This document shows positions 1 to 11,442 of a stretch of 64,000 nucleotides of DNA, piece after piece. The stretch's first letter is position 1; each line of letters starts with the position of its first letter. The notes beneath the pieces were generated by a model. The model worked only from the letters and a program-made list of their open reading frames with translations. It had not been told where the DNA came from and ran no database searches. The stretch is from assembly GCA_021018815.1 (NCBI GenBank), contig JAITYX010000066.1, positions 3,446,001 to 3,510,000 on the forward strand, given 5' to 3'. This DNA is from Talinum fruticosum (lineage: Eukaryota; Streptophyta; Magnoliopsida; Caryophyllales; Talinaceae). A program made the position numbers and the translations under genes.

Positions 1-660
1 TACTCATTTGGAACTCATGTCTCATCAACTCGGAAAAATCCTGGCATAGAGTTTCATTAGTAGCTCCAAAAATGATATCATCAACATAAATCGAATGATA
101 AGAAAATCATTTCCCTTGGTTTTTATGAAAAGAGTTTTGTCAATATGACCTCTTTTGAAATCATTTTCAACCAATAAACTACTTAATCTTTCATACCAAG
201 CTCTGGGAGCTTGTTTAAGACCATATAAAGCCTTTTGCAACTTGAAAACATGATTTGGAAATTCTGAGTTTTCAAATCTAGGGGGTTGCTCAACATAAAC
301 CTCTTCTTGAATATAACCATTTAGAAATGCACATTTGACATCCATTTGATAAAGCTTGATGTTCATGCTAGATGCAAATGCTAAGAGAATTGTGATTGCC
401 TCAATCCTAGCAATAGGTGCAAAGGTTTTCCCACAATCAATTCCCTCCTCTTGGTTATACCCCTGAGCAACCAATTTAGCCTTATTTCGACTACGAACCC
501 TTCCTCAACCAATTTGTTCTTGAAAACTCATTTGGTTCCTATTATTGGGTGGTCAAAGGTCGTTTGGTCGAGTCTAGACTTGGTTTCTTTCAAATTAATT
601 AAGCTCTTCTTGTATGGCCTCTACCCATTCAGGCTCTTCTTGTATGGCCTCTACCCATTC
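1..660 (-). pseudogene. copia reverse transcriptase, partial and frameshifted
   Basis: The clearest stretch (25-474, read leftwards) holds copia RT blocks: FAPIARIEAI, YQMDVKCAFLNG, and KALYGLKQAPRAWYE. The catalytic YVDD is encoded at 77-88, but in a frame different from the upstream blocks, so one indel separates them. The RT entry region carries an exact 30-bp tandem duplication (601-630 and 631-660), which repeats the conserved ten-residue block EWVEAIQEEL. The enzyme would copy element RNA into cDNA; this copy is dead. It runs off the left edge of the window. Confidence 0.88.
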
Positions 661-1229
661 AGAAAATGCACACGGATTATGCGAAGAAGATTAAGTTTTT
701 ACCCCACTGTTGATATCGAAAGTATGTTTTCGAGTGGGTGACTAGATGCATACTTGAAAGCACTACTCGTCCTCCGATTCACCAAGTTTGTTAGTTACAT
801 AGGTTGATCTTCAGTTGGTTGTTCTTGTTGAGCCTCTACATTGGCTTGTTCTTCGACATTCCGAGCTGGCTCTTGAACTTGTTCATTCCGAGTCACGACA
901 TTCGAGTAGGCTCGTTCCGAGCCGCCTCATTCCGAGTTGCCTCGGTTATTCTATTCGACTCTTTTTAGCTTAGCTTCAGCGATGTCATCTTCATCTTTGT
1001 TAAGCTTGAGATCTGAAAATGTGGATTCACTTATCCTGTCAAGATCAATCTCATAAGACAACGTCGATACTTTCTTCCACTTTATTAGTCCTTTTGTTAA
1101 AATTCGATAAGCTTTACTATGAGATGAGTAACCCGAAATATATCTTCATCCGATCTAACATCAAACTTAGTCGGATGTTCCTTACCATTGATATGCACAA
1201 AGCATTTAATCCGAATAGTCTGAAGTAGA

Positions 1230-1925
1230 AAATGTTGGGTTTCTTTCCCTTGTATAGCTCATAGGGTGTCTTCTTCAAGATGGGTCCGATGAGGTATCTA
1301 TTGAGTGTATAGTTTGTCTGTATTGACTGCCTCAGCCCGAAATAGTAGGGTGGATAATTTTTTAATCATCATAGTCTTTCCTATTTCTTCAAGAGTTTTG
1401 TTCTTTCTCTCTACTACTCCATTCTGTTGAGGAGTTCTTAGTGCGGAGAAGTTGTGGGAGATGTCATTCTTATGACGAAATCTGCAAATTCTAAGTAGTC
1501 GAACTCCCTTCCATGGTCGGTTTGAATCCTTCTAATCTGATTCTCGGACTCCGCTTCAATTTTCCCGCAAATCTTAATGGACTCTTTGAAGGCTTCACTC
1601 TTGTTCTTCAAAAACACACCCAGGTAAATCGTGAATAATCATCAACAATAACAAGTAAATATGATTTACCTCCTAGGCTTTTCAGAGGAATTTAACCACA
1701 CAAATCCATATGAACTAACTCAAACAATTTGGATGTAGACACAGTTTTGAGGGGTTTGAAAGATAATCTAACTTGCTTTCTTTTCGTGCATACTTCACAA
1801 ATTTTATCTTTCTTAAATGCACAGTTAGGTAAACCCCTAACCAATCCATGAGATGCAAGTTTCTTGATAGTATGCATGCTAATATGACCAAGTCTACGAT
1901 GCCAAGTCCATGAATCATCACTCAA
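1230..1925 (-). pseudogene. copia integrase with GAG-pre-integrase domain, broken
   Basis: The stretch 1692-1925 encodes the HHCC zinc-binding start of integrase: WHRRLGHIS gives the two histidines and CEVCTKRK the CxxC pair, ending in LVHMDLCG. Further left in other frames are the DHGREF block (near 1505-1525) and the NGVVERKN block (near 1400-1430), which carry the second Asp and the Glu of the DDE catalytic triad. Frame changes between the blocks show decay. The same blocks appear in the same order in the second copia copy at 8684-9400. Confidence 0.83.
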
Positions 1926-2058
1926 AGATGCTTTTAAGCAAGATAAGTTCTGATTAGAATCTGAAAAAGGGATAGTATAAATGTTACCTAACCTCGGACT
2001 TGAGAGCTTAGTCTCTTTGGTGATTGCATCGAAATATAGCAGTTGGTCCGAGTGAACC

Positions 2059-2300
2059 TTACCTCTTGACCTTTGTCACATAGTTGAGAAATGCTAGGAG
2101 ATTGTACTTAAGCCCTTTGACAAGGTAGAGTGGGTTGACTAAGTTGTTTCCTTGACCAACCTTGCCAATCCCAACTATCTTGCCCTTACTGTTGTCTACA
2201 AGTGTGACTTTTCCTCCCTTCGGATCTTCTAATTCTGAAAAGAGTTTGGAATCTCCGAACATATGGCGTGAGCTATCACTCGTCTAAGTACCAGTGACCC
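2059..2300 (-). pseudogene. copia aspartic protease region, degraded
   Basis: The minus-strand reading contains GGKVTLVDNSKGKIVGIGK and LVKGLKYNLLA, the C-terminal half of the copia retropepsin. They match the better preserved protease at 8322-8560. The codons for the active-site motif (expected just right of 2262) are damaged. The last conserved block, LLSIS.LCD, has decayed. In an intact element this enzyme cuts the Gag-Pol polyprotein. Confidence 0.75.
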
Positions 2301-2339
2301 TTTCGTTTTGAGTCACCTACAAAACAGAAACAAACTAAC

Positions 2340-4140
2340 CTTTCTCACTTCCTCTTATAAATCCAAGTAACTCCCTTTACTCGTGGTCCTTTTCGAGGAA
2401 GAGCACTTTTGGGAACCCAAATTTGAATGATTTTAGGTCTGGTCTCTTCTTTCTAGAAAACCAAGTCCGTATCTCTTTTCTTTTAAAATCCTTTCTTTTG
2501 TAAATAGGTGGAGAAGGATTTTTCTTGTAAACTGGTCTGGACTCAATCATCTTGTCATGAGAGTGAATGGGACTCGTGCTCAGCCTTCCTAAACTTCACA
2601 GTTCGGAGTTAGTTTTGAAAAGATTGGAATAGGAATTAGATTCCTCTTCAGCATTGTAACCAAGACCTTCTTTTCGAATGAGACACACTAAGAGCCTAGT
2701 AAAGGATCAAGGTTTTTCTGACCTTGAGTGAGTTTTAAAACCAGCTCTTGACGCTCATTAAGCTTCCTTTTCAGTTACACACTCTCTATTCCGAGTGACT
2801 CGGACTCAGTCTCATTGTCTTGAGCACTAGTCTCGAGTACCTTCGGATTTTGTCTCAAATTTTCTAACTCGTTTTTCAAAATATTACTCTCAGCGAGTAA
2901 GAGGCTCAAGTTGTTCTTTGAAGTCCGAAGAGTCGAATTGGACTTTTCTTCCCAAATAAAAATATATGTAGCTAAATCAACTTTGGAGAACTTAAGGAAG
3001 TATTCAATTAGCTCCCGAGGACTTATCTCCTCAATATCCGAGTTGTCATTATTTGAGTCGATTTAGTTTCGAGTCTGTCGGTGTCATAAGACACTTCGAG
3101 TCATCAAAATCATCTTCTTCGGATGAGTCATCATCACTCCAGGCAGCCATCATAACCTTTTTCTTCTTTCTGTCCTTCTTTGTCTTTGGACAGTCCTTGA
3201 CTATGTGCTCCTTGTTGCCACATTCACAAGCAACCGGAGTTGTTAATTAAAGATAACTTTGAAGGGATGAGTATTTACCTTTCCCGACCTTCTTATCTTT
3301 CTTGTATAACTCTTCCTTTGGCCTCTTTTGTCACTTCTTATACTTCATATTTTTGAAGTCTCGGGTAATGAGTGTCATGAGATCCTCTTCGATCCTGAGG
3401 AGCTCGGACTTTGACGTCTGCCTTTTGAGGCCTTCAGCGCAATGTTCTCTTTGTGCCGACTTCAAGCATCCTCTTCTTCTAAATGAATCTCATGAGTAAG
3501 CAGCTTCCCAATGAGCTCGTCCGGCTTCGGTTGAGAGAGGTTCCGAGCTTCTTCAATGGTTGTCATCTTGGGACCCCATTTTCTCTTTGGTAGACTTCTC
3601 AAAATTTTTCCGACCATTTCCTCGTGTGAGATTTTTCTACCCAGAGACTTGAGATTGTTGTAATCTCCGTGAATCGAGCATACATCTAAGAGATGTTTTC
3701 TTCTGGTTCCATCTAGAACAGCTCATACTTATGATGATATTGACTTATCTTCGCCTGCTTCACTTGACTTGTTCCTTCATAGGTGTTGACAAGTGTGTCC
3801 CACATCTCTAGCCGTGTTGTACTCTTCCGAGCTGATGGCACACATCATTCTGTTCATAGCTTTGAAGTTCTTTCCGAACTTCTCAATCTCTTAAGTAGTG
3901 TACTTAGATTTCTCTTTAGGCACATATCTTACACTTTCCATCTTTATTGTGATGAAGTTTTCATCCTTAATGATGTTCCGGACTTCTTCATCATTATCTA
4001 TTAGAAAGCATTCCAACATCTTCTTCCAATGTGCAAAGTTCGACCCTTTGAACTTAGGTGTTCTGTAGATGATCTTCCTTCATCGAACTCGCCATTGTTA
4101 TGAGTCATTCGATCTTTAGACCTTTGGATTGTGAGATCCT
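2340..4140 (-). pseudogene. copia gag with CCHC zinc knuckle, degraded
   Basis: No long frame survives. At 3181-3240 the minus strand reads ACECGNKEHIVKDCP, a zinc-knuckle nucleocapsid motif in which the first cysteine spacing is one residue short (C-x-C instead of C-x2-C), probably a codon deletion. Basic residues downstream (2370-2560) match 8060-8230 of the second copia. The rest is assigned by position between the knuckle and the primer binding site. Gag would form the particle and bind element RNA. Confidence 0.65.
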
Positions 4141-4152
4141 CTTGAAAGGCTA

Positions 4153-4164
4153 GGCTCGATACCA
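4153..4164 (-). other. primer binding site of copia 1
   Basis: The minus strand reads TGGTATCGAGCC two bases after the LTR end CTTCA. This resembles the initiator-Met tRNA primer site TGGTATCAGAGC of plant copia elements, with a small change. It fixes the end of the 5' LTR at 4167. Confidence 0.85.
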
Positions 4165-4166
4165 AT

Positions 4167-4984
4167 TGAAGGTTTGCTCTTGGAGAGGCTAAGTCACCCT
4201 AGGGGGTGAATAGGGTGATGAAAGATTTCGGATAAAAATCAAACTCTTTTGCACGTAACGAGTAGAAACAGATTTTGCATCTAGATTGGACTCGAAACAA
4301 AGACACTTAAAAATACGTGGAAACTCTCGTGGAGCGAGAAAACCACGAGACAATGCTAATCCAAACACCAAGTCAAATCCACTAATTGAATCCTCAATTA
4401 CAAAGGACTCGACTCTTACCGGAATTTCTCCTTTAGACAATTCCTTTACAAGTTTTTCCTATACTCGAAGTTACCTAATCGATCTAATACTTTCTTATCG
4501 AGTTAACCCTTACAAGCAAGGGCAATTGAGCTGAGTTAGCCCTTACAGCTCGGGCAATGTACTTAGAAAGAAAATAATAAAAGAATGTAAGTGATTACAA
4601 CACTTTCTTTACAACTAAGAAAGTAAGAAATTATAGATTAGAAGTTGTAACTCGAAGATTGATTAAGAGTGCACTAAGCAATTGTTTAGCAATATGTTCA
4701 TCAGCAATCTCTAAGTCTCATGGAATGGCTTCTATTTATAAACATCCGGGAAGAATGACCGGCGAGACTTGTTCTGGACTGGTGATCTTCATTAGCCGCT
4801 GTAATGGCTATTCTAAGTCACTCGGAAAAGATTCGTTGAGATATGAATGTTGTACAACGGTTCTTGGCTCAAAAAGTAATCCAACCCTCCGATGGTGACT
4901 AAAATGTGGAATGAAAACAATCATTAGGCCTAGAGTTGGAGTTTTTCAATTTTGGAAACAAACAGCCACGACACAATGTCTAAG
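4167..4984 (-). repeat. 5' LTR of copia 1, right-hand (U5-side) part
   Basis: The LTR ends (minus reading) in GAGCAAACCTTCA, as does the LTR of the second copia at 15655. A TATA box (TATAAATAG on the minus strand) lies at 4732-4740, where the second copy has TATAAAAG at 14995-15002. The LTR is interrupted at 4984/4985 by a TGTAATACC terminus and resumes at 23159. Confidence 0.88.
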
Positions 4985-6406
4985 TGTAATACCCGTGATT
5001 TTAACAAAAGCATTTGTAAAGAATAGAATTTATTGAGTAATATTTCGTGAATCTAGGGGGTGAGTGACTAATTTTACTTATAGCCGGACATATTACTTTA
5101 ATATTCCTTTGGAGGCTACTTGTCGAGTGAATTAAATCAAAGAAATTGCCTCCCTTTTTTGAGCTGAACCTTTGTGCGGTTAGGCATTATCGTAATCGAG
5201 ATATCAAAACAAGTAGGAGACAGAAGCGTAAGAGGACGGGAAAAGGGAAAGGCATGGACTTGTTTTATGTGGAGGAAGGGATAAGGGAGTCATCTGGGGT
5301 CCAATGGCAAGGGGCGGCATCAATTGTCGGGCGGTGGAAAGAGAAGATGCTAAAAATAAAAAGAAAAAGAAGAGACCGGGGGACACGGGAAGCGAAGGAA
5401 AAGAAGCGAGAACAAAGGAGGGAGAAAGAGGGAGCATTGAAAGGGAAAGAGAAAGAGAGAGAGAGAGGAGGCGAGCAGTGCGAGGGCCAAGGAAACCGAG
5501 GGGACCGGCGACCACCGCAGACCCGAAGGCGGCAGCCGGCGACGCGAGTAGGCAGCAAGCGAGGGAATAGAGCGAGGGACCGGGACGAGCGGGAGGCGAA
5601 AGCAGGACCCGAGCGAGACGAGCGCGAGAGAGTCCGAGAGGCCAAGGACCGGGAAAAGCAACGGCGACATGGGAAGAACACCGGCGGTGAGCATGAGAGG
5701 GCTAGACCGAGAGGCGGCGGGAACCGAAACAGCGGACTAGAGGCGGGGAAGCGAGAAACCGAGAGACGAGAAAGAGCTGCGCGACAGAGGGACCAAGACC
5801 AAAAAGACAAAAGTAAAGAAGCTCGAAATCAACCCCTAAAACCCGAGAATCCCGGTGGGTAGTCGCATACTCTTAACTATTAGTAATTTCACACCCAAAT
5901 GGATTTATCGTAATTATTGAGTTTGTTGTGAATACTGAATGTTTATACTATTGAACGAGTTTAGTAGTTGCTGAAAGTTGAATTAGGAGCCTTGAAGGGA
6001 TTTGGTAGTCGTTTAAGCTTGAATTGGAAACCCGGGAATTCGGACGGAGTTAGGTTGCTTGGGTCTAATGAGTAGTATAGAGATTTTAGTCGATTGAGGA
6101 TGAGTACATTGTGGTTTGGGTATAAATTATGAATTGATATTTCAGATTGAGCCTTAGAGATTTACTGAATTTGCGGCATTAAGAAATGATTGCTAATATC
6201 GAGAAATATAAGTGAAGTATAAAGAGGAGTATGAATTCATATTGAGTGATGCACGATTGAGGCATGGGAGTGAGAAGTGGGTGATTGTCGGGTTAATTGA
6301 GTTCAAAATATATTTAAATCCTCAAGGTTGAACTAAACATGAAGGTAAGCGAAGCTAGCGGAAATTGAGTAATGAAAAGTGACTAAGAGTTATATAACCG
6401 AGGATG
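4985..6406 (+). repeat. left LTR of element A, first part
   Basis: It aligns along its length with 20097-21530. It contains a strongly purine-rich plus-strand tract (about 5210-5840), then a splice-donor-like GGTGGGTAG at 5854. The open frames in both strands of the tract (Arg/Glu/Lys-rich on one strand, Ser/Leu/Pro-rich on the other) come from base composition and are not called as genes. It ends in GGATG (6402-6406), the target duplicated by element B. Confidence 0.87.
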
Positions 6407-8043
6407 TGTAAGAGTCAAAATTAAAACCCAAGCATCGGTTAACTCAAGTGGGCCTTGTAAAGCTAATTTGGGCCTAATTAAGATAAAAAGAAAAAGAAAA
6501 TAAAATGAGAAAAGGGGTTGGGGTTAAATTGAAATTGGGCAAAAAGTCCATTAAGTGTTGAAATTAAAAGAGCAGAGTGAGTGAGACTGGAACCGAGGAC
6601 AAAAGAAGGGGAATAAAAGAAGCGAAGCGTAAGCGGAAAGAGAAGAGGAACGGGAAAAGCGTAAACAGAGGAAAGCGAGAGGCAGCAGAGGAAAGCGAGA
6701 AAGGGAGAGAGCGCGAGAGCCAGGAGGTCGGTGGTCGCCTAAACGACGAGGACGCCGCTACCGGTAGGGGAGAGCAAGGGCTCGAGAGGCCGAGCAAAGC
6801 AAAAGAAAAGGGGAAAAGCGAGAGACTAAGAGACAAAGACCACGAAGGGGAAGAAGAACGAGCAACCGGTGGGCAAGACAAGCAGCAACGGCGACCGGTG
6901 ACCGAGCAAGCGAAAAGTAAAAGGCGAACGGAGAGTGAGAACCCGAGGGAACCAGAATGGAATAGGGAAGCCGGAGGCCGGGACTGAGGCCGCGAGAGGA
7001 AGAAGGGTTGGGAAAGAAGAAGGAAGGGGAAACCTAAAAGAAGAAAATAAAGCAAAATCACCGATTCGAAAACATTCAAAACCGAAATTCTTAGAATCAC
7101 TAAGAATACAAGGTGAGTAATTTGAATTCATCCTCTAGAATTAAAATGAATTAGGTGGATTAAACTTGAATTTGAAGTATGAAATTGGAAACCCTAAGTT
7201 AATTGAAGAAGTTAGAGGCCTAAATTCACAAAACTAGCAACTCACAAATTGAAAAGTATGTTGCAAATTATGTGTCTTATTCATGAATTTAATGATGATT
7301 GAGTATTGTTGAGCATGATTATTGAGCTGTGTATTGAGAATTTGATGAAACTAGCTTGAATAGAATTAGTGAGAGAAATCAGAAAATTGAATTCATGATT
7401 AAGTGCGGGTTTTTCATGAGTTTATCCTACTTGTCCGATTTATTGCGAATTCATGTGTAGCCCAAAATTCCTGAAACTTTTACTGTAACTTCCTGATAAT
7501 TTATGAGAGTTTCCTGTAAATTTTGGTATGCATTGGATGAGTAGAATGGAAGATTTGGATTTTTGAGTGAAAATGTGTTGTTTTGGGCAAAATCAAAACT
7601 AAGTGAGTAACTGAATTAAGAATTGAAATTTAAGAAGCTATATGGCTAGACTAAGAGATATATATCGATTAGGAAAAGTTATGAAACCATAAACCACCTA
7701 TGCGCGATAATACACAATCACGAAATGATAAGTTCGTAATTAGAAGTTGTAATTGATATGTTATGTGATAACGTGTTTATTTTAAAGTACATTGATTATA
7801 AATAGCATAGGCATGTCTATATGAATTGGATTGATTGTACTTGAGTTGGAACTTGCTTATGTGAATTGTTAGTTGTGAAGATATTGCGTATGAAAGTGTT
7901 GAGCATGAATTATATGAATTACGTGTACCTCGTCGATGTAATAAGAAAATAGTAAGAAAATAAGAAATATAATAAACTAAAGAAGGGAGAAAGGATTATG
8001 TTATTGATCTAAGACCCCACGAATTAAAGAACCCTCTGAAACT

Positions 8044-8247
8044 ATGGCCATAGAAGTGTCCGTCAACCGAAACCATTTTCCTCTCATTGCAAAAGGAAAG
8101 GTTTTTAAAAGGAAAGAGACACGGACTCGGTTCTCGAGAAGAAGAAGACTCGGAATCGGACTAAACCCAAAGTCATTCAAATCTAGGTTCCGAGCACCTT
8201 CTTCCTCGAAAAGGACCACGATAAGGAATGTTACTTGGGTTCGTTAG
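8044..8247 (+). pseudogene. copia 2 gag C-terminus remnant
   Basis: A basic stretch with KRKETRTRFSRRRR and SSSKRTTIRNVTWVR matches the Gag/Pol linker of copia 1 (minus strand, about 2340-2540). Nothing upstream resembles gag, so this marks the truncation point. The frame continues into the protease region only after a stop at 8247 and a frame change. Confidence 0.6.
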
Positions 8248-8669
8248 AGGAAGTGAGAAGGGTTAGATTCTCTCTGTTTTGCGAGTCTCTCGAAAAAGAT
8301 CAAAGGGCACTGGTACTGGACAGCGGATATTCTCGACATATGTCGGGTGACCAAGGACTCTTTTACGAGCTGGAGTCATATAAAGGAGGAAAGGTGACCT
8401 TTGGTGATGACAGCAAAGGCAAGATAGTGGGCATTGGGAAGATTGGTAATGAAAACAATCCGGTGAGCCCGATCTACCTTGTCAAAGGACTAAAGTACAA
8501 CTTACTTAGCATCTCCCGACTTTGTGACAAAGGTCAAGAGGTAAAATTCACTCAATCCAAGTGCTACATCACGGATGAGATCACCAAAGAGGTAAAACTT
8601 TCAGGTAAGAGATCAGGTAATACCTACATCATCCCTCTTTCGACCCAAGTCAGAATTTATCCTGTTTGA
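8235..8669 (+). pseudogene. copia 2 aspartic protease
   Basis: The retropepsin active site reads LDSGYSRHMSGD, with the DSG triplet at 8322-8330; the usual residue after DSG is Cys. It is followed by GGKVTFGDDSKGKIVGIGK and YNLLSISRLCDKG, the family's conserved C-terminal blocks. The frame stops at 8669, before the GAG-pre-integrase domain, through a frameshift. The protein would process Gag-Pol. The first residues shown are not the native start, since the domain is normally internal to a polyprotein. Confidence 0.82.
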
Positions 8670-8683
8670 AAGCATCTCTTCAA

Positions 8684-9420
8684 GATGATTCTTGGACTTG
8701 GCATCGTAGATTAGGTCATATTAGCATGCATACTATCAAAAAGCTTGCATCTCATCATCCGGTTAGAGGATTACCTAAGCTGTGCGTTTGAGAAGGATAA
8801 AGTATGTGAAGCATGCACCGAGAGGAAACAAGTCAGATCTTCATTCAAATCTCTGAAGACAGTTTCCACATCCAACGTGCTTGAATTACTGCATATGGAC
8901 CTATGTGGCGAAATTCTGTAAAGAGTCTCGGAGGTAAATCTTACATACTTGTTATCATTGATGATTTTTCAAGATTTACCTGGGTGTGTTTTCTCAAGCA
9001 TAAGAATGAAGCCTTCAAGGAATTCAGTAAGCTCCGTAGAAAGATTCAAGTGGAGTCCCGGACTCATATTCAAAAGATTCGAGCCGACCATGGAAGGGAG
9101 TTCGATTACTCGGAATTCTCGGAGTTTTGTGACAAGAATGGAATTTCTCACAACTTCTCAGCACCCAGAACTCCTCAACGAGAATGGAGTAGTTGAGAGA
9201 AAGAACAGAACCCTTGAAGAAATAGCAAGGACGATGATGATTGAACACAACTTGCCTTACTATTTGCAGGCGAGAGCGATAAACACAGCCAACTACACTC
9301 TCAATCGATGCCTCATCGGACCCATTCTGAAGAAAACACCTTATGAGCTCTACAAAGGGAGGAAGCCAAACATTTCCTATTTCGAGATCTTTCGGATGTA
9401 AGTGCTTTGTCCACAACAAT
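8684..9420 (+). pseudogene. copia 2 GAG-pre-integrase and integrase, frameshifted
   Basis: WHRRLGHISMHTI and CEACTERKQ give the HHCC zinc site, in two frames. The catalytic core follows at 8903-9196, with IIDDFSRFTW (first Asp) and RADHGREF (second Asp). After a frameshift near 9185 come NGVVERKNRTLEEIA (catalytic Glu) and YELYKGRKPNISYFE. All three catalytic acidic residues are thus encoded, but no single frame spans them. Integrase would insert the cDNA into the genome. Confidence 0.85.
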
Positions 9421-9879
9421 GGTAAGGATCATCGACCAAGTTTGATGCTCGGTCGGACCAAGGAATTTTCTAGGTTACTCTTCTCATAGCAAAGCTTACC
9501 GTATCTTCAACAAGAGAACTAACAAAGTGGAAGAAAGTATCCACGTAGTGTTTGATGAGCTTAAACAGGAAAAACCAAGTGAATCTTCATACTCGAAGCT
9601 GAAGCTCGAAAGGATGATGACGAAGATGAGCTTACAAAGACTCGAAGGAGATCACTCGGAACGAGGAAGTTCGGAATGAAATAGCTCAAGAGGTCGCTCG
9701 GAGCGAGCAAGTCAATGGAGCCGATCACTCGGAACAAGCTTCGAAGATCAAGCTATTCGATCCACAAACACTGGTGAATCAAAGAACTGGTAAAGCATTC
9801 AAATTTACTTCCGAGTCATCCCCAAGAAAACATAATTTCGATATCAACGAGTGGGGTAAGAACTCGTTCTTCTCTTCAT

Positions 9880-10743
9880 AATCTATGTGCATTCACTGCA
9901 TTCATTTCACTAACTGAACCCAAAAATGCACTAGAAGCCCTTAATGAACCCGAATGGGTAGAGGCCATGCAAGAAGTGCTGAATCAATTCGAAAGAAACC
10001 AAGTCCGGAGTCCGACCAACCGACCTTCGACCACCCAGTTATAGGAACCAAATGGGTTTTCAAAAACAAAGCTGGATGAGGGTGGAATAGTAGTCGAAAC
10101 AAGGCTAGACTTGTAGCTCAAGGTTACAATCAAGAAGGAATTGATTGTGGGGAAACCTTTGCACCAGTAGCTAGAATTGAAGCCATTAGAATATCTGTTG
10201 GCATTTGCATCCTGCATGCATATTAAATTATATCAAATGGATGTTAAGTGTGCCTTTCTCAATGGTTTTATTGAAGAAGAGGTCTATGTCGAGCAGACCT
10301 CCTGGTTTTGAAAACTCGGAATTTCCAAATCATGTTTTCAAACTTCAAAAGGCTCTCTATGGTCTTAAGCAAGCCCCTAGAGCTTGGTATGAAAGAGCGA
10401 GCGACTTCTGGTTCAAAATGATTTTAAAAGAGGTCGGATCGACAAGACCCTATTCATAAAGACCAAAGGGAAAGATTTTCTCATTGTTCAAATATATGTT
10501 GATGATATTATTTTCGGTGCTACTAATAAATTTACGTGTCGAGAATTTTACGAGTTGATGAGTCAAGAGTTCCAAATGAGTATGATGGGAGAACTCAATT
10601 TCTTCCTTGGGCTGCAAATCAAACAAGACAAAGATGGAATCTTTGTTCATCAATCAAAATACACCAAGGAACTGCTGAAGAAATACAAAATTCAAGATGC
10701 AAAGCACGCATCTACTCCTATGAGCGACGAGTATAAAGCTTGA
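9880..10743 (+). pseudogene. copia 2 reverse transcriptase, frameshifted
   Basis: EWVEAMQEVL appears once, at 9952-9981 (duplicated in copia 1). Then come [39 protein letters not shown] and KALYGLKQAPRAWYE in shifting frames. The catalytic YVDD is encoded at 10495-10506, followed by FFLGLQIKQDKDGIF and KKYKIQDAKHASTPM at 10555-10743. At least three frame changes occur, so the gene is dead. It is the best preserved RT in the window for lineage typing. Confidence 0.87.
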
Positions 10744-10759
10744 CTCGGATGAGACGAGT

Positions 10760-11442
10760 AAAGCGAGTAGATCGAAACTCTATCGGGGTATGATTGGATC
10801 ACTGCTATATCTTACTTCAAGCGGACCGGATATAATGTTCGGTGTTTGCTTATGCGCACGATTTCAAGCTAATCCAAAAGAATCACATCTCACTCTGCGG
10901 TGAAGAGAATATTCGAGATATCTTGCGAGGCACTCGGAATCTAGGACTATGGTACTCCGGAGACTCGGAACCGACTCGACCGGGTACTCGGACGCGGACT
11001 ATGCGAGGATACAAAGTTGATCGAAAGAGCACATCCGGAGCTTGCCAATTTACGGGTCAATCCCTAATATCCTGGCACTCAAAGAAGCAAAACTCGGTAG
11101 CTCTATCAAGCTGCGGAAGCTGAATATATTGCGCTTGGAGCTTGTTGTGCTCGGATTCTCTGGATAAAACAACACTTGAAGGATCTTGGACTATCTCTCA
11201 ACTCGGTTCCAATCAAGTGTGACAATCAAAGCGCAATCGGTATCACTAAGAATCTGTCCGAGCACTCAAAAACAAAGCATATTGAAGTCAGGTATCACTT
11301 CTTACGCGATCACTCGGAAAAGGGTGATATTACACTTGAGTTCATTCCTACTAATCTTCACTTAGCTGATATCTTTACTAAGCCTCTTGGTGAAGATCAA
11401 TTACATTTTATTCGGAATGAGCTTGGTATGTTAAATGCTTAG
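10760..11442 (+). pseudogene. copia 2 RNase H
   Basis: The frames carry YKVDRKSTSGACQF and ISWHSKKQNSVALSS, then (11176-11442) CDNQSAIGITKN, HIEVRYHFLRD and ADIFTKPLGEDQ, the usual C-terminal end of copia pol. The stop TAG at 11440-11442 ends pol. A frame change near 11110 separates the two halves. RNase H would remove the RNA strand during cDNA synthesis. Confidence 0.88.

Larger units (their letters stand above)
1..4984 (-). mobile_element. Ty1/copia retrotransposon 1 (SIRE/Maximus-like), main part
   Basis: Read on the minus strand, the order is LTR end, primer binding site, gag with a zinc knuckle, protease, GAG-pre-integrase, integrase, reverse transcriptase: the copia order. The 3' end (RNase H and 3' LTR) lies before the window start. 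Many frameshifts and stops break pol, so it cannot make protein. Its 5' LTR is cut at 4984 by a large-LTR element and resumes at 23159-23797. The SIRE/Maximus assignment rests on similarity to the second copia copy here, which has the extra 3' ORF region typical of that lineage. Confidence 0.9.

Noticed and set aside
4153..4164. tRNA gene fragments at TGGTATC motifs (4153 and 17821)
   Set aside because: They are short primer binding sites next to LTR ends and lack the rest of a tRNA cloverleaf.
4976..4990. CTAAG/CCGAG as target duplication of element A
   Set aside because: Two of five bases differ, so it is only suggestive. The border is supported by LTR continuity instead.
5146..5862. Open frames of 238 residues (plus) and 181 residues (minus) in the purine-rich tract
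   Set aside because: Both strands stay open because of extreme composition. The predicted proteins are low-complexity Arg/Glu/Lys or Ser/Leu/Pro, and the frame is not kept in the sister LTR at 20330-20940.
6564..7100. 178-residue minus-strand and 136-residue plus-strand frames in LTR B
   Set aside because: Same compositional cause as in element A; no domain and no conservation of frame.
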